Assembly: GCF_021049265.1 (NCBI RefSeq)
Contig: NZ_CP088018.1
Coordinates: forward strand, 2,976,001 to 3,040,000
Origin: Ruania suaedae
GTDB taxonomy: Bacteria > Actinomycetota > Actinomycetes > Actinomycetales > Beutenbergiaceae
Direction of reading: 5' to 3'
DNA: 64,000 nucleotides
Part shown: positions 23,737-32,212 of the stretch, in pieces
How positions within the stretch are numbered: the first letter of the stretch is position 1
Layout: the number at the start of each line of letters is the position of its first letter
Made by a program: the position numbers and the translations under genes
The notes under the pieces: generated by a model
The model's input: only the letters and a program-made list of their open reading frames with translations
Database searches by the model: none
Told to the model about the DNA's origin: nothing

Positions 23737-25772
23737 CAGCGCAGGAACGCGGCCGCCACCCCGGAGTCGACCGGGATGTGCAGACCGGTGGTCTGGCTGA
23801 GGTCGCCGCCGGTGAGGGCGAGGACCGCGGCGGCCACGTGCTCGGGCAGCACTTCACGCTTGAGCAGGGTGCGCTGGGCGTAGTACTGGCCCAGCTCCTC
23901 CTCCTTGACGCCGTACACCGCGGCCCGCTTGGCGCCCCAGCCGCCGGCGAAGATGCCGGAGCCGCGGACCACGCCGTCGGGGTTGATGCCGTTGACCCGC
24001 ACGCCGTGCTCGCCCAGCTCGGCCGCGAGCAGCCGCACCTGGTGGGCCTGATCGGCCTTGGTGGCCGAGTAGGCGATGTTGTTCGGGCCGGCGAACAGGG
24101 AGTTCTTGGAAGCGATGTAGACGATGTCGCCGCCGAGCTTCTGGGCGATCAGCGCCCGGGCTGCCTCGCGGGCCACCAGGAAGGAGCCGCGCGCCATCAC
24201 ATCGTGCTGGAGGTCCCAGTCCTTGGTGGTGGTCTCCAGCAGCGGCTTGGAGATCGACAGACCGGCGTTGTTGACCACCAGGTCCACACCACCGAAAGCC
24301 AGGGCCGCGGCGTCAATGAGCGCACCGACCTGGTTCTCGTCGGTCACGTCGCAGGCCACCGCGGCCGCCACGTCGGGGCCACCGAGCTCGTCCGCGACCT
24401 CCTGGGCGGCCTCGAGGTTGAGGTCGGCAATGACCACGCAGGCCCCCTCGGCGGCCAGGCGGGTGGCGATGGCCTTACCGATGCCGGAGGCGGCACCGGT
24501 GACCAGGGCCACGCGGGTGGCGAGGGCCTTCGGCTTCGGCATCCGCTGGAGCTTGGCCTCCTCCAGCGCCCAGTACTCGATGCGGAACTTCTCGGACTCC
24601 TCGATCGGGGCGTAGGTGGACAAGGACTCGGCCCCGCGCATCACGTTGATGGCGTTGACGTAGAACTCGCCGGCCACGCGCGCGGTCTGCTTGTTCTTGC
24701 CGAAGGAGAACATCCCGACGCCGGGCACGAGCACGATGGCCGGATCGGCCCCGCGCATGGCGGGCGAGTCAGCCGTGGCGTGCCGGTCGTAGTACGCGGC
24801 ATAGTCGGCGCGGTAGGCCTCGTGCAGCTCCTCCAGCCGTGCCACCACGTCCGCGACGGGAGCGTCGGCCGGCAGGTCCACCACCAGCGGCTTGACCTTG
24901 GTACGCAGGAAGTGGTCCGGGCAAGAGGTGCCGAGCTCGGCCAGTGGGGCGAGCCTCTCGCTGGCGAGGAAGTCCAGGACCACGCCCGAGTCGGTGAAGT
25001 GGCCGATCTGCGGGGCGTCCGTGCTGGCGATTCCCCGGATGGTCGGGGCGAGGGCGGCCGCCTTGGCGCGGCGTTCGACCTCGGGCAGGGCCTCGTAGCC
25101 GGGGCGGACCGCGCCGAACGGGTCAGCCTTGCCGTTCGCTGCGATGTAGGCCTCGGCGGCCCGGATGATCTCCAGCGAGTGGGACTCGGCCTCCTCGGAG
25201 GTCTGGCCCCAGGCAGTGATGCCGTGGCCGCCGAGGATGCAGCCGATGGCCTGCGGGTTCGCCCTCTTGATCTCCGCGATGTCCAGGCCGAGCTGGAACC
25301 CGGGGCGGCGCCACGGCACCCACACCACCTTCTCGCCGAAAATGGTCGAGGTGAGGGCTTCGCCGTCGGCGGCGGTGGCGATCGCGATGCCGGAGTCGGG
25401 GTGCAGGTGGTCCACGTGCGGGGCGTCCACCAGACCGTGCATGGCGGTGTCGATACTCGGCGCAGCACCGCCCTTGCCGTGCAGGCAGTAGTCGAACGCC
25501 GCGACCATCTCGTCCTCGCGCTCGAGGCCCGGGTAGACGTCGACGAGGGAGCGCAGCCGGTCCAGGCGGAGCACCGCCAGGCCGGACTCCTTCAGCGTGC
25601 CGAGGTCACCGCCGGAGCCCTTCACCCAGCACAGCTCGATCTGTTCGCCGGTGACCGGGTCGGTCTCGGAGGCCTTGGCGGAGGTGTTGCCGCCGGCGTA
25701 GTTGGTGTTCCTCGGGTCGGCGCCGAGGCGGTTGGAACGCGTGATCAGGTCGGTCACTGCCTGGTTGGTCAT
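23736..25772 (-). CDS. rhaEW: Bifunctional rhamnulose-1-phosphate aldolase / L-lactaldehyde dehydrogenase
   Basis: 678 residues. The N-terminal class II aldolase part (about 1-400) includes NYAGGNTSAK, HVDHLHPDSGIAIA with metal-binding histidines, and GGHGITAWG. The C-terminal SDR part starts VALVTGAASGIGKAIATRLAAEG and has NNAG and the YSATK catalytic pair. In the rhamnose pathway the aldolase yields dihydroxyacetone phosphate and L-lactaldehyde, and the dehydrogenase oxidises the aldehyde to L-lactate. The ATG at 25772 is used. It follows rhaI by 44 bp and is coupled to rhaB. Confidence 0.95.
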   Translation of the reverse strand: MTNQAVTDLITRSNRLGADPRNTNYAGGNTSAKASETDPVTGEQIELCWVKGSGGDLGTLKESGLAVLRLDRLRSLVDVYPGLEREDEMVAAFDYCLHGKGGAAPSIDTAMHGLVDAPHVDHLHPDSGIAIATAADGEALTSTIFGEKVVWVPWRRPGFQLGLDIAEIKRANPQAIGCILGGHGITAWGQTSEEAESHSLEIIRAAEAYIAANGKADPFGAVRPGYEALPEVERRAKAAALAPTIRGIASTDAPQIGHFTDSGVVLDFLASERLAPLAELGTSCPDHFLRTKVKPLVVDLPADAPVADVVARLEELHEAYRADYAAYYDRHATADSPAMRGADPAIVLVPGVGMFSFGKNKQTARVAGEFYVNAINVMRGAESLSTYAPIEESEKFRIEYWALEEAKLQRMPKPKALATRVALVTGAASGIGKAIATRLAAEGACVVIADLNLEAAQEVADELGGPDVAAAVACDVTDENQVGALIDAAALAFGGVDLVVNNAGLSISKPLLETTTKDWDLQHDVMARGSFLVAREAARALIAQKLGGDIVYIASKNSLFAGPNNIAYSATKADQAHQVRLLAAELGEHGVRVNGINPDGVVRGSGIFAGGWGAKRAAVYGVKEEELGQYYAQRTLLKREVLPEHVAAAVLALTGGDLSQTTGLHIPVDSGVAAAFLR

Positions 25773-25816
25773 GGCGTCAGCTCTCGTTCGGGGGCGTCGG
25801 GTCTGGTGGTGGGCGC

Positions 25817-26992
25817 TCAGGCGCCCCAGCCGGCCTGCTGCCCACCGACGCGCTCGGCGGCGATGGACTCCAGATAGCCGGAGGCGGCGAAGGCGGCGTA
25901 GGGGTCCTCGTCGAGGCCCTGGTCCGCACGCACCTGAGCCAGGAGCGGGCGCACGTCGGTGTTGTAGGCATCCATGAGGATCCCGTTCGCGCCGAGCACA
26001 TCGCCGGCGGTCTGCGCCTCGCGCAGGGCCTGCCGGTCCACGAGCAGCGCCTTGGCGGTGGCCTCCTGCACGTTCATCACCGAGCGGATCTGGCCGGGGA
26101 TCTTCGGCTCGATGTTGTGGCACTGGTCGAGCATGAAGTTCACGCCGGACTCGGCCTTCAGCGCGTCGTTGGCGACGATCTCGTTCATGATCCGGAAGAG
26201 CTGGAACGGGTCCGCAGCGCCCACGATCAGGTCGTCGTCGGCGTAGTTGCGGGAGTTGAAGTCGAACGCACCGAGCTTCCCGAGCCTGATGAGCTGGGCC
26301 ACGATGAACTCGATGTTCGTGCCCGGTGCGTGGTGCCCGGTGTCCAGCACGACGGCGGCCTGGTCACCCAGGGCGAGGCAGTGCACCAGCGAGGTGCCCC
26401 AGTCGGGGATGTCCATCGTGTAGAAGTACGGCTCGAAGAACTTGTACTCGATCAGCAGCCGGTGGCTGGGGTCGAGGGCGGCGTAGATCTCCTGCAGCGA
26501 CTCCGCGAGGCGGTCCTGGCGGCCACGGATGTCGTCCTGGCCGGCGTAGTTGGTGCCATCCGGCAGCCACAGCTTCAGATCGGTGGAGCCGGTCGCGTGC
26601 ATCACCTCGATGCACTGCTTGTGGTGATCGATCGCCTTGCGGCGCACCGCCGGGTCGGCGTGGGTGAGCGAGCCCAGCTTGTAGACGTCCTCCTGGAAGA
26701 GGTTGGAGTTGATCGCCCCGATCGTCACGCCGAGCTCGCCGGCGTGGGCGGCGAGCGCCTCGTAGTCGTCGACGAGGTCCCACGGGATGTGCAGCGAGAC
26801 GCGCGGGGCGGCGCCGGTGTACCGGTGCACCTGGGCGACGTCGGCGATCTTCTCGAACGGGTCACGCGGCACGCCGGGGGTGGAGAACACCTTGAAGCGG
26901 GTGCCGGAGTTGCCGAACGCCCACGACGGGAGCTCGATGGTCTGGGCGGCGAGGTCTGCGCGGATCTGCGCAGTGTCGGCCGGGAGGGTCAT
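25817..26992 (-). CDS. rhaI: L-rhamnose isomerase, RhaI type
   Basis: 391 residues of the xylose-isomerase-like TIM-barrel family, RhaI (not E. coli RhaA) type. Metal-site motifs are HRLLIEYKFFEPYFYTMDIPDWG, VVLDTGHHAPGTNIEFIV and GAFDFNSRNYADDDL. It converts L-rhamnose to L-rhamnulose. The ATG at 26992 has GGAG 8 bases upstream; a GTG at 27001 is less likely. The operator TGAAACGATTCA lies 43 bp upstream. It is the first gene of the rha operon and divergent from its LacI regulator. Confidence 0.95.
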   Translation of the reverse strand: MTLPADTAQIRADLAAQTIELPSWAFGNSGTRFKVFSTPGVPRDPFEKIADVAQVHRYTGAAPRVSLHIPWDLVDDYEALAAHAGELGVTIGAINSNLFQEDVYKLGSLTHADPAVRRKAIDHHKQCIEVMHATGSTDLKLWLPDGTNYAGQDDIRGRQDRLAESLQEIYAALDPSHRLLIEYKFFEPYFYTMDIPDWGTSLVHCLALGDQAAVVLDTGHHAPGTNIEFIVAQLIRLGKLGAFDFNSRNYADDDLIVGAADPFQLFRIMNEIVANDALKAESGVNFMLDQCHNIEPKIPGQIRSVMNVQEATAKALLVDRQALREAQTAGDVLGANGILMDAYNTDVRPLLAQVRADQGLDEDPYAAFAASGYLESIAAERVGGQQAGWGA

Positions 26993-27035
26993 GGGGTGCA
27001 CTCCAAGTTCGATGACGACGATGTCCGGGACGGCC

Positions 27036-27047
27036 TGAAACGATTCA
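27036..27047. promoter_or_regulatory. Rhamnose-regulon operator upstream of rhaI
   Basis: TGAAACGATTCA is a near-palindrome (TGAA and TTCA arms around ACGA), 43 bp upstream of rhaI. It matches the site class found before the regulator, system 2 and lldD. Confidence 0.7.
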
Positions 27048-27140
27048 TAACTTCGGCCTAGGTTAGTGAGGTGGCAGCCAGGACGTCAAGGGGAGTCGCC
27101 GCCGCTCCGCCTCGGCCACGACACTGGCGCACGAGCGCGC

Positions 27141-27152
27141 TGAATCGTTACA
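27141..27152. promoter_or_regulatory. Rhamnose-regulon operator upstream of the LacI regulator
   Basis: TGAATCGTTACA is identical to the site at 17548-17559. It stands 84 bp upstream of the regulator start, consistent with autoregulation in the divergent rhaI/regulator region. Confidence 0.65.
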
Positions 27153-27235
27153 CTCGACGTTTCCGGGCACCGTTGCCGCACCACCGTGGGCGCCGAGCAC
27201 CCGGTCCGACCCGGTGCGCAGACGAGGAGCAGGTC

Positions 27236-28279
27236 ATGGCCAGACCCCGCGGCGGCCCCCGACGCCCCAGCGTCACCGATGTGGCGCGGGAGGCAGGGGT
27301 CTCGGTTGGCACCGTCTCCAACGTGCTCAACCGGCCGGACACGGTCTCCCCCGGCACCCGCGAGAAGGTCGAGGCGGCGATCGAGTCCCTGCACTTCGTC
27401 CGCAACGCCTCGGCCCGCCAGCTCCGCAGCGGGGAGATCACCACCGTGGGCGCCGTCGTGCTCGACATCGCCAACCCGTTTTTCACCGAGATGGCGCGCG
27501 GCATCGAGGACAGGCTCGCCCAGGATGATCACACCCTGATGCTGTGCAGCTCGGACGAGGACCCGCATCGGGAGGCCAGGTTCCTGCGGCTGTTCGAGGA
27601 GCGCGGCGTGCGCGGGGTGCTCGCCACGCCGTCCAACGGCAGCCTGGACGCGCTGCTGTCGCTGCGCGAACGCGGGACCGATGTGGTCCTGCTCGACCAC
27701 ACCTCGCCGGTGCCCGACATCGGCTCGGTGGCCGTGGACGACGTCGGCGGCGCCTCGCTCGCGATGAACCACCTGCTCGATCTGGGCCACACCCGGCTGG
27801 CGTTCGTGAACGGTCCGCTGACCCTGCGCCAGTGCGTCGACCGGCGCGACGGCGTCATCCAGACCCTGACTGCCCGGGGCCTGGACCCGGCGGAGGCGCT
27901 GGTCGAGGTGAACCTGGACGCCCTCAACCCCAACGCCGCCGATGCCGCTGTGCACCGGTTGCTGGCCTCCGCCGGGCCGAGACCGACAGCGATGTTCTGC
28001 GCCAACGACGTCACCGCCCTCGGCGCGCTCCGGGCGCTGCGGGATGGCGGTATCTCCATCCCCGAGGACATGGCGGTGGTCGGCTACGACGACGTCATCT
28101 TCGCCTCGATGCTCACCACCCCGCTGACATCCGTGCGCCAGCCGATGCATACCCTCGGCTGGACCGCTGCGGACATGCTGCTGCGGGGGCCCGACGCGGA
28201 GCAGCCGCGGCAGGTGGAGTTCGCACCGGAGCTCGTCGTACGCGCCTCGAGCGGGAGCGGCGCACCGGCCCGCGCCTGA
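27236..28279 (+). CDS. rhaR: LacI-family rhamnose regulator
   Basis: 347 residues. The HTH reads SVTDVAREAGVSVGTVSNVLNRPDTVSPGTREKV, followed by hinge SARQLRSGEITTVGAVVLDIANPFF and a sugar-binding sensor (VAVDDVGGASLAMNHLLDLGHTRLAFV, AMFCANDVTALGALRAL, VVGYDDVIFASMLTTPLTSVRQP). GAGGAG precedes the ATG. It is divergent from rhaI with TGnAACGATTCA sites between them. It is the natural candidate to control the rha operon, the system 2 transporter and lldD. LacI-type RhaR regulators are known from actinobacterial rhamnose loci; the assignment here rests on position and shared sites. It is not related to AraC-type E. coli RhaR. Confidence 0.88.
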   Translation: MARPRGGPRRPSVTDVAREAGVSVGTVSNVLNRPDTVSPGTREKVEAAIESLHFVRNASARQLRSGEITTVGAVVLDIANPFFTEMARGIEDRLAQDDHTLMLCSSDEDPHREARFLRLFEERGVRGVLATPSNGSLDALLSLRERGTDVVLLDHTSPVPDIGSVAVDDVGGASLAMNHLLDLGHTRLAFVNGPLTLRQCVDRRDGVIQTLTARGLDPAEALVEVNLDALNPNAADAAVHRLLASAGPRPTAMFCANDVTALGALRALRDGGISIPEDMAVVGYDDVIFASMLTTPLTSVRQPMHTLGWTAADMLLRGPDAEQPRQVEFAPELVVRASSGSGAPARA

Positions 28280-28282
28280 AGA

Positions 28283-29248
28283 TCAGGCCACGGGCGGCCC
28301 GGCCAAGCGGTCCAGCAGCACCGGCCCGACCTGCAGATCCGTCTCGAGGACCACGCGGCAGCGGGCCCCGGGCACGTCCACCGGGCCGCGCCGCTGATCG
28401 CGCATGTCCACGATCGTCTGCCCGCGCCCGGGGCCGTCACCGGCGTCGACGACCACCGGCACCCGTGGCGCTCGTGTGGCCTGGACCGTACCGACCAGCA
28501 GCGCGGCGGCGAGCGGGTCGTGCAGGGCGCAGGCGCGGTATCCGTAGACCTGCAGGTAGCGGTCCAGGTAGGCCTCGAGCGTCTCCCCCACGGCCCGCGC
28601 GATCGCCTCCGGCGCCTCCAGCAGCCGGCGCCGCCCGAGCTCGTCGAGCGTGTGCTCCATCGTCACGTCCAGCGGGACCAGCGTCACGTCCCAGTCCGCG
28701 CTCAGCACGGCGGCCGCCGCCTCGGGGTCGTTCGCGATGTTCGCCTCCGCCACCGCGGTCACGTTCCCCGGCTCCAGTGCGGCGCCACCCATCACGACGA
28801 CGTCACGCACCATGGCGGGCAGCCCGGGCTCACGCTCGAGCGCCAGGGCGAGGTTGGTCAGCGGGCCGATGGCCAGGATCCGCAGCTCGCCGGGGTGCGC
28901 GCGCGCCAGGTCCAGCAACAGCTCGACCGCGTCCCGCGGGTCCGGGCTCGCAGTGGCGGGCTCGAGGTCCACTCCGCCGATCCCGTTCTCGCCATGGACC
29001 TCGGGGGCACCGCCGCCGAAGGTGCCACGGAGGGGGTCGGTGGCACCGACGCTGACGGGAATGTCCTCCCGGCCGGCGAGGGCGAGGAGCGCGAGTGTGT
29101 TGTCGGCGGCCACGGTGGCGGAGGTGTTCCCGCTGACCGTGCCGATCCCCACCACATCGGCCTCGGGCGAGGCCAGCAGATAGGCGAGGGCGAGGGCATC
29201 GTCGATCCCGGTGTCGCAGTCGACGTAGAGCGGTGCAGCATCAGTCAT
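28283..29248 (-). CDS. Nucleoside hydrolase (IunH family)
   Basis: 321 residues beginning PLYVDCDTGIDDALALAYLLASPEADVVGIGTVSGNT. The aspartate cluster DCDTGIDDA is the calcium site of inosine-uridine-preferring nucleoside hydrolases. Other motifs are ILAIGPLTNLALAL, VVMGGAALEPGNVTAVAEANIANDPEAA and ALHDPLAAALLV with the His-Asp pair. It hydrolyses N-glycosidic bonds of nucleosides, freeing ribose. It converges on rhaR with only 3 bp between the stop codons. No link to rhamnose use is evident. Confidence 0.92.
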   Translation of the reverse strand: MTDAAPLYVDCDTGIDDALALAYLLASPEADVVGIGTVSGNTSATVAADNTLALLALAGREDIPVSVGATDPLRGTFGGGAPEVHGENGIGGVDLEPATASPDPRDAVELLLDLARAHPGELRILAIGPLTNLALALEREPGLPAMVRDVVVMGGAALEPGNVTAVAEANIANDPEAAAAVLSADWDVTLVPLDVTMEHTLDELGRRRLLEAPEAIARAVGETLEAYLDRYLQVYGYRACALHDPLAAALLVGTVQATRAPRVPVVVDAGDGPGRGQTIVDMRDQRRGPVDVPGARCRVVLETDLQVGPVLLDRLAGPPVA

Positions 29249-29407
29249 TCCCCCAGTCTGCCATTCGTCAAGGCCACCCCTGCGGACGGCAATGGCCGGG
29301 CATGCCTCCTCGGCGTGCGGCTGTCCGCCCCGTCGGCGGTGGCACGCGCCGGTTCCGGCCGCCACGGCGGGTCTGCGTACGATGAGCGGCGGAGGAGAGG
29401 AGCACCG

Positions 29408-30060
29408 ATGGCGCGGATCGTCGACGTCGCCCGCGAGGCGGGCGTGTCCCCGCCACCGTGTCCCGGGTGCTCAACGGCAAGGACGTCAACCCGGAGCTGG
29501 CCGCACGGGTGTGCGCACCGCCGTCGAGAACCCGTTCTTCACCTCGGTGGCGCCGGTCGCCGAGGACGTGCTGGGGCACGCCGGATACTCGGCGGTGCTG
29601 TGCAACACCGACGACGACCCCACCAAGGAGGCCCGCTACCTGAGCGTGGCCGAGCACGAGAACATGGCCGGCGTGCTCATCGCACCGGCGCGCGGTAAGC
29701 CGGAGCTGGGCCCGCTGCTCGAGCGCGGGCGGGCGGTGGTCGCGCTGGACCGGCGGGTGGGGCAGCCGGTCGACCATGTGATGTTCGACAACGTCGCGCT
29801 CGGGGACCGCACCACCGGAGCTGCTCGTGCACGCCAACTTCCGGGTCAACGGCGGCTACGCGGCGCTGGTCCACCTGCTCGGGCTGGTGGATCCGCCGCA
29901 GGCGATCGTGGCCACCAACAATCTGGTGGGCGTCGGGGCGTTGCGCGCACTGGCCGAGCGGCCGGCGGAGGCGGGCGCCCCGCTGGGGGTGGCCGTCATC
30001 GGCGACCTGCCATTCGCGACCTCCAGCACCACCGGGGTGCATCTGCCCGCGCTGCTGCAC
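29408..30060 (+). pseudogene. Decayed LacI-family regulator gene
   Basis: The ribosome-binding site (GGAGAGGAG) and the start MARIVDVAREAGVS are intact. One base is then missing near 29451, after which the expected TVSRVLNGKDVNPELAARV appears in another frame. Near 29520 the HTH tail is joined directly to NPFFTSVAPVAEDVLGHAGYSAVL, so roughly 35 codons are gone. Near 29815 the text jumps from DNVALGDRTT to ELLVHANFRVNGGYAAL, losing about 60 more. The sensor end (AIVATNNLVGVGALRAL, VAVIGDLPFA) is followed by unrelated sequence. At least one frameshift and two deletions make it non-functional. Confidence 0.85.
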
Positions 30061-30073
30061 GGGCCGCACCCTT

Positions 30074-30145
30074 GGAATCCGTTTCGGTCATCAGAGTCCG
30101 GTTCTGCACGTACGGAACCGGACTCCGATGACCAACGTGGATTCC
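30074..30145. repeat. 72-bp long inverted repeat between lacI pseudogene and lldD
   Basis: Two 31-base arms (30074-30104, 30115-30145) pair as 7 bp, a 5-base mismatch zone, 7 bp, one mismatch and 11 bp around a 10-base loop. The core arm is GAGTCCGGTTC / GAACCGGACTC. It sits past the 3' end of lldD, so it may be a bidirectional terminator. Its size and internal mismatches would also fit a small non-autonomous element. Confidence 0.6.
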
Positions 30146-30163
30146 GACAAGGTCCGCGAGCGC

Positions 30164-31420
30164 TCAGCGTGTGCGGGCGGGCACCCCGTGCTCGATCGGC
30201 AGCAGCCGGCGCAGCTGGGTGACGTGGCCCGGTTCGAGCTCGTCCACCGAGGAGACGCCCAGCAGCTTCATCGTGCGCTCGACCTCGGACCCGAGGATCT
30301 CGATCATCCGGTCCACCCCCTGGCGCCCGCCGGCCATCAGTCCGTACAGGTAGGCGCGGCCGACGAGCGTGAAGTCCGCACCGAGGGCGAGGGAGGCGAC
30401 GATGTCGGCCCCGCTCATGATGCCGGTGTCGAGGATGATCTCGAGCTGATCGCCGAGCTCGGCGGAGATCTCGGGAAGCATGTGGAAGGGGATCGGCGCG
30501 CGGTCGAGCTGGCGTCCACCATGGTTGGAGAGCACGATCCCGTCGACCCCGAGCTCGGCCACCCGGCGCGCGTCCGCCAGGGTCTGCACGCCCTTGACGA
30601 CGACCTTGCCCGGCCACTGCTCACTGACCCAGCGCAGATCGTCGAAGTCGACCGTCGGATCGAACATCGAGTTCAACAGCTCGGCCACCGTGCCGGACCA
30701 GCGGTCGAGCGAGGCGAACGCGAGCGGTTCGGTGGTGAGGAAGTCGATCCACCACGCCGGGCGCGGGATGGCGTTGATCACGGTTGCCGGGGTGAGCGAG
30801 GGCGGGATCGTCATCCCATTGCGCTTGTCCCGCAGCCGCGCTCCCGCGACCGGCACGTCCACGGTGACCAGCAAGGTGTCGTAGTTGGCGTCGGCGGCGC
30901 GGTTGACCAGCGCCATCGACCGGTCCCGGTCCTTCCACATGTACAGCTGGAACCAATTGCGCCCGGTCGGGTTCGCGGCGGCGACGTCCTCGATGGACGC
31001 GGTGCCCATGGTCGACAGCGAGAACGGGATGCCTGCCTCGGCCGCAGCGCCGGCGCCGGCGAGCTCGCCCTCGGTCTGCATCATCCGCGTGAAGCCGGTG
31101 GGAGCGATGCCGAAGGGTAGTGCGGAGCGCCCGCCCAGCACGTTCACGGAGGTGTCCACGTGGGAGACGTCGCGCAGGATCGAGGGGTGGAACTCGATGT
31201 CCTCGAAGGCCTGGCGGGCCCGGGCGAGCGAGAGCTCCTGCTCCGCGGCGCCCTCGGTGTAGTCGAAGGCGGCCTTCGGGGTGCGCCGCTGGGCGATATG
31301 GCGCAGATCGTGGATCGTCAGCGCACTCTCGAGCCGCCGCTTGCGGCCATCGAGCTCCGGGCGCTTGAACTGCATCAACGGCGCGAGATCGCGCACTTTG
31401 GGTACTCGACGCTGAACCAT
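30164..31420 (-). CDS. lldD: FMN-dependent L-lactate dehydrogenase / alpha-hydroxyacid oxidase
   Basis: 418 residues. Family motifs in order are [70 protein letters not shown] and [13 protein letters not shown], where His is the catalytic base. The FMN phosphate site is [30 protein letters not shown]. The enzyme oxidises L-lactate to pyruvate. GGGAG precedes the ATG by about 9 bases. A TGGAACGATTCA site 52 bp upstream joins it to the rhamnose regulon, where it would consume the lactate made by RhaEW. Confidence 0.92.
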   Translation of the reverse strand: MVQRRVPKVRDLAPLMQFKRPELDGRKRRLESALTIHDLRHIAQRRTPKAAFDYTEGAAEQELSLARARQAFEDIEFHPSILRDVSHVDTSVNVLGGRSALPFGIAPTGFTRMMQTEGELAGAGAAAEAGIPFSLSTMGTASIEDVAAANPTGRNWFQLYMWKDRDRSMALVNRAADANYDTLLVTVDVPVAGARLRDKRNGMTIPPSLTPATVINAIPRPAWWIDFLTTEPLAFASLDRWSGTVAELLNSMFDPTVDFDDLRWVSEQWPGKVVVKGVQTLADARRVAELGVDGIVLSNHGGRQLDRAPIPFHMLPEISAELGDQLEIILDTGIMSGADIVASLALGADFTLVGRAYLYGLMAGGRQGVDRMIEILGSEVERTMKLLGVSSVDELEPGHVTQLRRLLPIEHGVPARTR

Positions 31421-31471
31421 GGCTCAATACTCCCGCACTCCGGTTGCGGCTGACGCCACCCCGGTCTCGAA

Positions 31472-31483
31472 TGGAACGATTCA
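31472..31483. promoter_or_regulatory. Rhamnose-regulon operator upstream of lldD
   Basis: TGGAACGATTCA differs from the rhaI-proximal site in one base and lies 52 bp upstream of the lldD start. Confidence 0.65.
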
Positions 31484-31541
31484 GTGAGTCTTCCGACGGC
31501 GTCCGGGACTGTCAAGCAGACCGGTGCGGGACAATCGTGCG

Positions 31542-32180
31542 GTGTCCTCCTCCGACGCCTCGCTCTTCCCGCTGCCCGAGGGCGCCCGGCACTACCCGCG
31601 GCGCGTGGTGCTGCTCACGGGCCCGTCCGGATCGGGCAAGACCTCCCTGGTGCGCCGGCTTGGTCTGCCCATGGTCGCCCTCGACGACTTCTACTACGAC
31701 ATCGACGCCCCGCACCTGCCGCAGCGATTCGGCAGCGTCGACTGGGACGCCCCGCAGAGCTGGAACGCCGACGCCGCCCAGTCAGCGCTGATCACGCTCT
31801 GCCGCGACGGCGAGGCCCAGGTCCCGATCTACGACATCCCCACGTCCCGGCGTACCGGCAACGCCACCGTCGTGGCCGAGGAGTCCCGGATCGTCCTCGC
31901 CGAGGGAATCTTCGCGGGCGAGCTGGTGCCCGGCCTGCGCGCCGAAGGCGTGCTCGCCGACGCGATCTGCCTGGTCCGCCCCCGCCTGCAGACCTTCTGG
32001 TTCCGGCTGCTGCGCGATCTGGCCGAGGCCCGCAAGCCGCCCTCGACGCTGGTGCGTCGAGGGTTGGCCCACCTGCGCAGCGAGCCGGCGAAGATCCGGG
32101 CGTGGTCGGCGCAGGGGTGCCGTCCGCTCAGCGTCGGGCGCGCCGAGGCCGAGCTGCGGGCGCTGCTGCGCTACAGCTAG
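31542..32180 (+). CDS. Uridine-kinase-like P-loop ATPase
   Basis: About 212 residues from the GTG at 31542. Walker A is LLTGPSGSGKTSLVRR, followed by MVALDDFYYDID, as in uridine/pantothenate-kinase-like proteins. RIVLAEGIFAGELVP is the second conserved strand. The protein probably phosphorylates a small molecule, but the substrate is not known. No Shine-Dalgarno sequence is present. GACAAT lies 6 bases before the GTG, as expected of a -10 element on a leaderless transcript. A GTG at 31524 is possible. Confidence 0.8.
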   Translation: MSSSDASLFPLPEGARHYPRRVVLLTGPSGSGKTSLVRRLGLPMVALDDFYYDIDAPHLPQRFGSVDWDAPQSWNADAAQSALITLCRDGEAQVPIYDIPTSRRTGNATVVAEESRIVLAEGIFAGELVPGLRAEGVLADAICLVRPRLQTFWFRLLRDLAEARKPPSTLVRRGLAHLRSEPAKIRAWSAQGCRPLSVGRAEAELRALLRYS

Positions 32181-32212
32181 CCACGCGCACCCGCCGACCC
32201 GACGCGCTCCTC

